Assembly (NCBI GenBank): GCA_018296165.2
Contig: JACKQL020000028.1
Coordinates: 62,001-126,000, forward strand
Source of the DNA: Termitomyces sp. T153
Taxonomy: Eukaryota > Basidiomycota > Agaricomycetes > Agaricales > Lyophyllaceae
Direction of reading: 5' to 3'
Length of the DNA: 64,000 bases
Part shown: one piece after another, positions 55,903 through 64,000 of the stretch
Layout: the number at the start of each line of letters is the position of its first letter
Numbering within the stretch: position 1 is the stretch's first letter
The notes under the pieces: generated by a model
Seen by the model: only the letters and a program-made list of their open reading frames with translations
The model's database searches: none
Told to the model about the DNA's origin: nothing
Program-made: the position numbers and the translations under genes

Positions 55903-57300
55903 TGTTTCCATTTCCATACTGGGAAGGGAAATTGTCCATAGCTGGGCCCCATCCTCTAGGTGGTCTGCCATTGAAGGGTCTGCTGCTGGGAGTTTGACTC
56001 ACATTGCCAGGGGGAGGCCCTGGGGCCTATTGAGGGGGGGGGGTCTTCCAAGAGTGGGGGGGTCCAAAACAGTTAGTGTTGGTGGGAGGGTTGGATACTG
56101 GGACAGGTGAGGGGCAAGAGGGGTTAGTGGAGAAGGGTGGTCATGGTGCCCCAGGGCCCATAGGCTGTCTTGAGGATGTCAGGAGGTTTTGGTGGGGCAG
56201 AGAGATGTTGGTACAGAGGGCACAGAGATTGAAGTGGGGAGGTCAGTCCCATAGAGAGTCATTGTGCAGGGCAGGCTCATTGGCAGGGTTGCCAGGCTTG
56301 TCAATGTAGGAAAGAGTCTGGTTGTTGTCATTAATGTGCAGGGGTGGCCATTGTAAACAGGGTTCAGGGGCAGCAGGCTGATCCCATGTTTGGAAGGTGC
56401 TGGGATCAGAGTTGGCCCAGGGGCAAGTGGAGAGGGCCAAAGTATGGGCAGCAGGTTAGTTGGACAATCCTCCCACAGGGTTGAGGTTTCTCAAGATGCT
56501 GGAGGCTGTGTTGAGTTCTTCCTGCTGGGGTGGGAAATGAGGGGTAGGGCTTTGCTTTGCATTTCAATGGGTTCCTTGTGCTGCACATGGAAGGAATGGG
56601 GGAGGTCCAGAGGGTCTTCAAATGTATGGGGGTTTGGACTGGTGTGGATTTCTTTGACCAATATGCAGAGCTTGTTCTGCAAACTAGTGTCAATACCCAG
56701 GGTGCCTTGCATGGTTTCCAAGAGATTTCCTTGCAAGTAGTGTTTGTGGAAGTTGAGGAGTTGATCTGCCCAAACTTCTGGGGTTGTGGGAGTGTTGGGG
56801 TAGCCCAGGTTGATGAGAAGAGTGCAAGTGCATCTTGCAAACTCCATGGGAGAGAGGTGGAGGAAATGGAGGACTTCATTGCGCTGTCAGGCATAGGCTT
56901 TGACCCTTTGCTGCCTAGGGAAAGGAGGAACATGAGCAGAAAATAGCAGACAAGGAGGAGAATAATTATCTATGTTTTTTGAAGGGGCTGGGTACACATA
57001 GTAGTAGGTAGGGGGAAGGTAGGCAGGGTTGGGAGGCACTGCAGAGTATCCTCTGGGGTACATGTAGGGATTGTTACTATTGGCAGGGAATGCTGGGGGG
57101 TGGCACCAGCCCAGAGGTATTCCCTGGCTGATGGAGGGGGCATAGAATGCCTGGTTGGGGTCAGAGGTCCAGTGGTGGGGAACATACTGATTTACAGAGG
57201 GGCCTGGGTAGAACAGGGCATATAAATTGTTAGAGACTAGCCAACTATAGATGTTGGTTAGGTAGCCAGCAGAGTTGTATGCGGGGTTATATGCAGACAT
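54870..57300 (-). pseudogene. gag of old Gypsy element 2
   Basis: The start MSAYNPAYNSAGYLTN at 57300 lies 20 nt inside the primer-binding site, as in the young Gag. Collinear pieces follow: WTSDPNQAFYAPSISQGIP, the LGYPNTPTTPEVWADQLL block (56847-56491), a Tyr run, the retrotransposon Gag core EGKLNIQKPEPFTGCDPQKW (near 55790) through EEFSSKFGVFD-type QEFSSKFGVFDMVVEAEENLF (55560-55500). It ends with a CX2CX4HX4C zinc knuckle CILCGEQGHFIHSC (54917-54876). Frameshifts and stops occur; CpG is almost gone. Confidence 0.85.
55862..55903. repeat. (GTA)n microsatellite in gag (poly-Tyr codons)
   Basis: About 13-14 GTA units, read as TAC Tyr codons on the minus strand. The homologous site in the young Gag (60731-60746) has five Tyr codons, so the array expanded in the old copy. 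Confidence 0.9.
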
Positions 57301-57319
57301 CAAGAATGGGGTAAGGGGG

Positions 57320-57332
57320 AGTCTTGATATTA
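57320..57332 (-). other. Primer-binding site of old element 2
   Basis: TAATATCAAGACT on the minus strand, unchanged although the surroundings are strongly mutated. It has no CpG, so CpG decay would not touch it. Its partner in the LTR (TAATATCAAGACT on the plus strand, 57893-57905) is also intact. Confidence 0.78.
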
Positions 57333-58287
57333 TGTCAGGTTCCACTAACAACAGGAGCTCAGCTATACTAGCAAATCCTTACTAGGTGGATGCAATGTTC
57401 TGCACTGATAACCTAGCATTCTGGAGTTGGTGCAGACAGGAGAGACTTGTGAAGGGAGGCTAGGGGGAGTGGTCCAAGCAAGTCTGGAGTAGTCCAGGGA
57501 AGTCTAAGACTAAGTATATTAATGTTGGGCTAGAGCGGGCATCAGGGACAAGTTCATAGGTGCATGAATAGACTGCAGAGTAAATGGAGGCTTTGTGAGT
57601 GATGGGGGCAGAGCCAGAGTTTGATGCGGGATCAATTAAAATTTGATGGGTTCCAGGGCTAAGTGAAGAGTGAGGTCCAGAGTTGTCATAGAATGTTTGG
57701 GGTTTATAGCATGTGTGCAGAGTTTGTACTGATGTCAGAGATGGGAAGAACTTAGGGAAACAAAGGAAATATAGACAGTCAAGATGAGATAGAGATGAGG
57801 CAAGACAAGATAGAGAAAAGAGATATATTCAAGACTCAAAATAGAAACAGAGACAGAGAGGAATACAAAACACAAGTAACCAACAATGCAAGTAATATCA
57901 AGACTAGAGTATGAGGAGCTACTTTACGACTTATATACTGACTACTGAATAGCTCTGGAGGACAGCAGGCATGGCAGTGGGGCTCAACAGAGCTGCGTGG
58001 GGTCAATGGGTATCAGGTACAATCAAGGGGTGGGCTGCAGTGATATTTTGATGGAATCAGCTAGGGATGTGAGCTGCTCTGGAGTCATTGTGATGCTTTG
58101 GGGCAGGTTGGGGAACTAGGATAGGGGAGGTTGGAGGCATATGATGGGGTCAGGAACAGTGAGGGAGAGTTCCAGAAACTCAGGGGAAGTGTTGATGATT
58201 GTGAAGAAGGTGTTGTAGTTGGCCAGAGGATTGTCAGAGTTTGCTGGGGAAGCATCAGAGTTATCTGGAGTGGGCATGGAGGGTGGG
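57333..58287 (-). repeat. 5' LTR of old Gypsy element 2, left part
   Basis: Starts TGTCAGGTTCCACTAACA and is cut at 58287 by the LTR of the next element. The remaining part must lie beyond the window. GTGGG (58283-58287) is the expected left target duplication of the inserted element. Confidence 0.88.
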
Positions 58288-59286
58288 TGTCACGACCTGC
58301 TCCCTAGCTCCCTAGACACTGCTCCCAACCCCTCCCAATTTCCCGCCTAACTCCCCGGGACCCCGCCCACACTTTCGACGCCCACACTGGACAACTCCGA
58401 CGCTTCTCTGGCAAACCCCGATGGCAACTCCCTCTCCGTAGCCATCAACACCCCCTTGAAACCTTCCCCCACCGTTCCTGGCCACGTCATATGTCCCCGA
58501 CCCCCTACCCTAGTTTACCCGACCCGTCCCGGAGTGTCATGACGTCCCCGGAGCAGCCGCGCCCCCAACTGATCCCATCAGAATACAGCCGTGGCCCGAC
58601 CTCGGATTGTACCCGACACCCGTCGACTCAGCACAGCTCCGTCGACCCCCACTATCATATCCGCCGCCCTCGGAGGCACCCAGTAGTTGGTATATAAGTC
58701 ATAGAATAACTCCTCAAACTTTAGTCTTGATATTACATTTTACCGGTTTCCTATGTTTCGTCTCTCGTCTCGTCTCTATTTCTGTTTTTGGTTTCGAATC
58801 TATCCTTTCTCAGTCTCGTCTTGTCTCCGTCTCGTCTCGACTGTACATATTTCCCTTGTTCTTCTGAAGTTCCCTTGCTCCCTACGTCAGTATGAACTCC
58901 GCGCACGCGCCATGACCTGAACATTCTTAACGACAACTCTGGACCTCGCTACCCGCTTGGCCCCGGAACCCACCAAGCCCCAGTAATCCCCTGTCCAACT
59001 CCGACCCCGCCCCTCATTAACCGAGAAGCCTCCGCCTACCCCGCAATCTACTTGTGTGCCCACTAACTAGCCCTGACACCCGCCCTGGGTCGACGATCAG
59101 TACCTCCAGTCTTAGACCCCTCCGAATCACTCAGGACTTACTCGGGCCGCTCTCCTTAGGGGCCCCTCGCAAGCTTTCCCCACCTCCGCTCCAACTCCGG
59201 ACGCCTGGTTATAAGCGCAGGACATCGCGTCCGCCTAGTAAGGACTCGCCAGTGTACTGAGCCCCCGTCGTCAGCGGAACCTGACA
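58288..59286 (+). repeat. 5' LTR of the young gag-pol element
   Basis: TGTCACGACCTGCTCC ... GGAACCTGACA, 999 bp. It shares the ends, the TATA region and the downstream AGTCTTGATATTA with the other LTRs but diverges elsewhere, and it lacks the 19-bp repeats. Confidence 0.93.
58691..58735 (+). promoter_or_regulatory. LTR core promoter of the young gag-pol element
   Basis: TATATAA at 58691-58697 and AGTCTTGATATTA at 58723-58735, again 32 nt apart. The 13 nt are the exact reverse complement of 59287-59299. Confidence 0.75.
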
Positions 59287-59299
59287 TAATATCAAGACT
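59287..59299 (+). other. Primer-binding site, self-priming type, gag-pol element
   Basis: TAATATCAAGACT directly after the LTR, complementary over all 13 nt to the predicted RNA 5' end at 58723-58735. Conserved although the surrounding LTR has diverged. Confidence 0.8.
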
Positions 59300-59318
59300 C
59301 CCCCTTACCCCGTTCTCG

Positions 59319-61745
59319 ATGTCTGCGTTTAACCCTGCATACAACCCAGTCGGTTACCCAACCGACGCCTACGGCCGGCCCATACTGGAAAATTCCTACG
59401 CCCCATTCTACCTGGGTCCCTTTGCGGACCAATACATGCCCCGTCACTGGACCTCTGACCCCAACCAGGTGTTCTACGCCCCCTCCATCAGCCAGGGAAT
59501 ACCCCCGGGCTGGCGCCGCCCTCCTGCATTCCACGCCAATGGCAACAACCCCCGTATCAACTCCAGAGGATACTCCGCAGCACCCCCCAACCCCGCCTAC
59601 CTTCCCCCCGCCCATTACTATGCATACCCAATCCCCGCTGCAGCCCCAGTCCCTCCGGAAGCCACGGATAACTATTCCCCACTCCGCCCACCATTCGCCG
59701 TTCAAACCCCTCCTTCTCCTAGGCAGCAAAGGATCGAAGCCTATGCCCAGCAACGCGACAAAGTCCTCCGCTTCCTCCGCCTGTCCCCTGCGGAATTCGC
59801 AAGGCGTACCTGCACCCTCCTTACCAACCTAGGCTACCCCGACGCCTCTGCAACCCCGGAGGTCTGGGCGGATCGACTCCTTGACTTCCACAAACGCTAC
59901 CTACAAGGGAACCTCCTGGAGAATATGCAAGGCACCCTGGGCCTCAACGACAACTTACGGAATGAGCTCCACGCCTTGGTCGAAGAAATCCACACTAGCC
60001 CGAACCCCCGCCCCTTCGAAGATCCCCTGGATCCTGCCCACTCCTTCCACGTGCAATGCGAGGAACCCGTCGGGACACAAAATGAAGCCCCATCTTCTGT
60101 TCCCCGCCAGCAGGAAGAACTCAACACGGCCTCCAGCATCTTGAGGAATCTCAACCCTGCAGGGGGGTTGTTTGACCAACCCGCCGCCCACACCCTGGCC
60201 CTCTCCACCCGGCCCCGGGCCAGCTCGGTGCCCAGCGCCTTCCGAACCTGGGACCAACCCGCCGTCCCCAAAATCCGCTCCCAACGACTGCCCCTACGCG
60301 TTGACGACGACAACCGGACCCTCTCCTATATCGACAAGCCGGGCAACCCCGCCGACGAACACCCCCGCGCAACGGGCCCCAACGAGACCAACCCCACTTT
60401 GACCTCCGCGCCCTCGTAGCAATGCCCCTCCGTCCCATCCCAACGGCCCCAGTTCCCCCACGACAGCCCCCTGGGCCCCGGGGCGCCCCGACCTCCTCTT
60501 TCCGTCAACCCCTCTCGTCCCCCACCCGCCCCGATGCCTAACCCCCCCAACAACGTCAACTATTTTGGACCCCCGAATCCCGGAGGACCCCCTCCCCCTC
60601 AATGGGCCCCAGGACCCGCCCCGGGTAGTGTAAGTCAAAACCCCGGTGGGGGACTACCCAATGGCGGACCCCTGGGAGGATGGGGCCCGGCAATGGACAG
60701 CTTTCCCCCCCAGCGCAGAAACGGAAATAACTACTACTACTACTACAACGCCGGACCCCCACCTCGAACTCAAAATTTGCAGGATGATACCCGCGATGCA
60801 CTGGCCCGGGAAGGAAAGCTCAACATCCAGAAGCCCAATCCCTTCACCGGCCGCGACCCCCAGAAGTGGCGAATCTTCCTGACCCAGTGTTTAACTATGT
60901 TTCAAGCTAAGCCCATCACTTTTCAGCTTGAGAGCTCACGAGTGGCCTTCGCCGCATCATACTTACAGGGCATCGCCTTCGACCACTACACCGCGCTACT
61001 CCGGTTTGACCCAAACAATCCCGTACTCTCCCATTGGCTCGCTTTCACTCAAGAGTTCTCAAGTAAGTTTGGCGTCTTTGACACCGTAGCAGAGGCGGAG
61101 GAAAATCTCTTCAACCTCCAAATGCGCAACAACAAACGCTTCATGACCTTCATCGTACGATTCGAACGAGAGGCCTATGAGACCGGCTGGAATTACAACG
61201 CCCTCCGGTTCGCCCTCCGTTGTGCCCTGCCCCAACGGATCAAGGACGTCCTTTGCCTCGTGCCCAAACAAACCATCTACGACGGGTACAAGGCGCTCGT
61301 TACCCAGGTCAACCAACGTTATTGGGAAGATCGCAGCGAAAACACAGCACCCCGGACCTCGTGGAATACCTCCGGTAACACCAACTGGCAGGCCGGAGCA
61401 ACCAATGGCATCCGATCCTCCATCCCCGCTAACCCTGCTAACCCCGCACCCCACTTCCCCCCGGGCCGAGGAGTCCCCAACACTAACTGGCCCCCGGGGC
61501 AGCGACCACCTGCCCAGCTCAACGCCGCTGACCTCCACGACACCCCAGTACCCCTGGATACCAACCCCGACGATCGCGACGACATCCCGGACCCTGCCGA
61601 CAATCAGGAGGCCCTATGTGCAAACAGGATCCAGGACAGTCAGTGGATCGACGTGCCAGAAGAAACGCAGGAGAAACGACGGAAGGAGGGCGCGTGCATC
61701 CTATGTGGTGAGCAGGGACATTTTATTCGCAGTTGCCCTAAATGA
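59319..61745 (+). CDS. gag: Gag polyprotein with one in-frame amber stop
   Basis: One frame of 809 codons broken only by TAG at 60417-60419 (codon 367). The old copy is collinear across this point, so the parts belong together. The N-terminal part is Pro/Tyr-rich (WTSDPNQVFYAPSISQGIP), followed by a helical block around LGYPDASATPEVWADRLLDF. After the stop come a Pro/Gly linker, a short Tyr run, and the retrotransposon Gag core from EGKLNIQKPNPFTGRDPQKW to RALPQRIKDV-type ALRCALPQRIKDVL. It ends with a CX2CX4HX4C zinc knuckle, CILCGEQGHFIRSC, just before the stop. Gag forms the virus-like particle and binds the RNA. The stop could be a disabling mutation or, less likely, a readthrough site. 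The final TGA overlaps the ATG of the next frame (ATGA at 61742). Confidence 0.9.
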
Positions 61746-64000
61746 CAGGTGATGGGATGCGCCATGTGGACGATCGACAGAGAAGACTGCAACTACCAGT
61801 TCACGGAAAACGAGTCGGCGGTTTAGGTCTGGAAGACGCACTAGACCGCGGACCACATCCCGACGTCTTCTCTGCCCCAGCCACACTCCTCCGCGCAATG
61901 ATGCTCGCCCCGGACAACCCCTCAGCACACCTCCCCTCTCAATCCTCCACAAACCTCCTCCTCCGCACCACTCTTCCCTTCACCGACAAACCCGTCCCCA
62001 CACTAGTCGACAGCGGCGCCACCAATAACTTTATTGATGAATCCCTGGCAGCGCTCGCCCCACAACCCCTCCGCCGTCTTCCTGCCCCGATCCCCCTCAA
62101 ACTCTTTGACGGAGACTCTACCCCAGCGGGAGACATCACTCATTGCCTAGAAACGACCCTGACCTTCGCCGACGGACAACAGCAAGAACTCCGACTACTT
62201 GTCACAAAATTACACTCCTCTGCCCCCGTCGTCTTAGGGTTCTCATGGCTCCGCTCCACCAATCCCCGCGTCGATTGGCCCAGTCTCACCCTACGCCTCA
62301 ACCGGGACAACCCCACCGACTCCGGACTGGTACCCTTCCATGTCTCACCCCCCTCCGAGAGCTCCGAGACCACGATCAACCCACCCCGGACCCCGCTGCA
62401 ACTTCGCTCTAGGTCTGCGCGATTGTTCGTCATCTATGTCCGACTTGGCGGCTCGCTCAAAGTACTTCCCGCCCTCATAGACAGCGGCGCCTCCGGTGTC
62501 TTCGTCAGCAACCAACTCGACCTCCGATGCAACGACCTCGACAAACCCCTCGAGCTCCAACTCTTTGATGGGAGCCCCGCCACGACAAGAATCACGCAGT
62601 ACCACAACAACACCCTCACCCTCGATAACGACCTGCAGTTCCAGGCCCGACTCCTTGTTACCCGACTACCCCTGTCGACCCCGATCATGCTCGGACTCCC
62701 ATGGCTGCGAGACATCAACCCTGACATCAACTGGAAGAACCTTACCATGCAATTCCCCGGCCCCGAAGCGAGCTTAGCAGCCACCATCCAGCTCTGCTTC
62801 CAGCCTATCCCGGACCCCGACGCCACCCCGGATCCGACTGCTACACCTACGGGACCCAGCCCCGTCGACTCCGGAAACCTCGACATTAAAATCATCGGTG
62901 CCGTCCCCTTCGCGCGCCTCCTATGAGAAGGCACCCCCGCCTTCCAGTTGCAAGTCACTCTGGCCCTACCGGAGGAATACCTCCACGCAGGGACTACCAC
63001 ACCAGAAAAGAAGACAGAGGACCAGATCCTATCCGAAGTAGTTCCCCCAGAGTATCATAAGTTTGCTGACGTGTTCTCCGAAGGAAGTGCCAAGGAACTC
63101 CCTCTGCACCGCTCCTACGACCACCAGATCAACCTCGAAGAAGGCACCTCACCCCCGTTTGGCAAGATCTACAACATGTCCAAAATCGAGCTCCGGGCCC
63201 TGAAGGAATACCTCAACAACATGCTCGGCAAAGGTTTCATACGTCCCTCAATCTCCGTGGCTGGTGCTCCGGTTTTGTTTGCCAAGAAAAAAGACGGATC
63301 CCTCCGACTCTGTGTGGATTATTGGGGACTCAACAAAGTCACCAAGAAGAACCGGTACCCCCTCCTCCCTCCCCTTAATCGGAGACCTTGTTGATCGCCT
63401 TCGCAGCGCCAAGATTTATATGAAAATTGACCTTTGTTCCGGCTACAACAACGTCCGGATCGCCCCGGGGCATGAGTGGAAGACCGCCTTTCGCACCCGC
63501 TATGGCCTCTTTGAGTATCTCGTAATGCCCTTCGGAATGACTAACTCCCCCGCCACCTTCCAGTACTTCATGAACAACATCTTTCACGACATGAACGACG
63601 TCTTTGTCATCGTATATTTGGACAATATCCTGATCTACTCGAATTCGCCGGCGGAGCATTTGGAGCACGTCCGCCTTGTCCTGGAACGACTCTGAGAGTA
63701 TCACCTTCATGCTAAACCCGAAAAATGCTCATTCCACACAGCGGAAGTCGAATATCTCGGGGTCATTGTCACCCCTGACGGTGTGCGCATGGACCCCACC
63801 AAGGTCGACGCGATACTCAACTGGCCCTCCTCGTGGAACATCAAGGAGGTACAGTCATTCTTGGGGTTTGCTAACTTCTATCGCCGCTTCATCGACAACT
63901 ACTCTGGAATCACCAAACCCCTCAACCGGCTCACAAGGAAGGACACCCCTTGGGATTGGGACAGCAAGTGCCAGGGCGTATTCCTCCTCCTGAAGAAGGC
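61742..64000 (+). CDS. pol: Pol polyprotein, 5' part: two protease domains and reverse transcriptase (damaged, partial)
   Basis: The frame starts at the ATG overlapping the gag stop. Two retropepsin-like domains follow one another. The first has [12 protein letters not shown] (Asp near residue 90) and VVLGFSWL; the second has [12 protein letters not shown] (Asp near residue 247) and IMLGLPWL. After a TGA at 62924-62926 (a former CGA) the frame continues with [19 protein letters not shown] and the RT fingers ([16 protein letters not shown]). A frameshift lies in the CCCCTCCTCCCTCCCCTTAA run near 63358-63379, after which RT resumes: [30 protein letters not shown] and YLDNILIY, where the second catalytic Asp is Asn. 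Another TGA is at 63693. RT connection and early RNase H reach the window edge. Protease matures the polyprotein; RT copies the RNA. Confidence 0.9.

Larger units (their letters stand above)
39821..64000 (-). mobile_element. Old Ty3/Gypsy chromovirus element 2 with nested insertions; continues past the window
   Basis: 3' LTR 39821-40850; internal region from 40851 to 57332 with gag (57300-54870) and pol (54866-48920) on the minus strand and an antisense gene between pol and the 3' LTR; 5' LTR from 57333, cut at 58287 by a younger element. Nested inside are the 6.1-kb element 41379-47515 and the solo LTR 50604-51742. CpG is almost absent and stops are frequent. It is the best preserved old gag-pol copy and shows the domain order of the group. 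The right end and target duplication lie outside the window. Confidence 0.88.
58288..64000 (+). mobile_element. Young gag-pol Ty3/Gypsy element, 5' part; continues past the window
   Basis: 5' LTR 58288-59286 (999 bp), self-priming site 59287-59299, Gag frame 59319-61745, pol frame from 61742 onward. CpG-rich and collinear with the old element 2, so it represents the likely gag-pol partner family of the 6.1-kb elements. Several disabling changes are present: an amber stop in gag, a TGA and a frameshift in pol, and a changed RT catalytic residue. Confidence 0.93.

Noticed and set aside
61059..61538. Minus-strand ORFs of 100-190 codons opposite gag and pol of the young element
   Set aside because: They are shadows of the GC-rich gag and pol frames and have no conserved counterpart in the old copy.

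Overview
The window looks like a transposon-rich stretch of a filamentous basidiomycete (Agaricomycete) genome. The reasons are: introns of about 50 bp with GTRNGT donors, a multi-intron psi-producing oxygenase gene, Ty3/Gypsy chromoviruses of fungal type, Helitron and Pif1-like helicase remnants, and heavy CpG-to-TpG/CpA decay of the older repeats. Only one ordinary host gene is convincing: the Ppo-type fatty-acid dioxygenase/P450 gene at 32120-36777 (minus strand).

Layout. 457-5648: two Helitron-like elements in head-to-tail tandem (457-4076 and 4077-5648, both minus), sharing terminal hairpins, sub-terminal tandem repeats and a precise 5' TCTATAATATATGGGA end; the second is an internal-deletion derivative. 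5649-11670: unassigned sequence and broken mobile genes: a Pif1-like helicase (6756-7750), a 5'-truncated Gypsy pol with chromodomain (8575-10710) and a transposase fragment (11095-11670). 12041-13170: a solo LTR with TTTTT target duplications. 14624-30554: an old, CpG-poor Gypsy element on the minus strand (TSD AAATG). It is itself hit by a tRNA-type SINE (15170-16114, 13-bp TSD) and by a younger 6.1-kb plus-strand LTR element (24032-30167, TSD AAAAG). 32120-36777: the Ppo gene. 37260-39820: AT-rich sequence with no gene seen. 39821 to the window end: a second old minus-strand Gypsy element with recognisable gag-pol, hit by a second 6.1-kb LTR element (41379-47515, TSD GAGGC), by a solo LTR (50604-51742, TSD GTAGT) and by a younger gag-pol Gypsy element (58288 to beyond the window).

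All the LTR elements belong to one related group (LTRs of about 1.0-1.2 kb, TGTCA...TGACA). Three features of the group stand out. (1) The primer-binding site directly after the 5' LTR (TAATATCAAGACT) is the exact reverse complement of the 12-13 nt that lie 32 nt downstream of the LTR TATA box, that is, of the predicted 5' end of the transcript. This is the arrangement of Tf1/sushi-type self-primed reverse transcription. (2) Both 6.1-kb elements lack gag-pol coding capacity but carry, near the 3' LTR and on the opposite strand, a gene of about 341-349 codons with two typical fungal introns and a predicted basic patch plus coiled coil. Decayed copies of the same antisense gene sit between pol and the 3' LTR of the old gag-pol element and in the other old element. 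(3) The pol ORF of the young gag-pol element contains two consecutive retropepsin-like domains (DSGAT and DSGAS), and the old copy has the two corresponding sites.

The likely story is repeated insertion of one chromovirus group into its own older copies, silencing and CpG decay of those copies, and survival of one host oxygenase gene between them. The antisense gene and the self-priming signal are the best candidates for undescribed biology.
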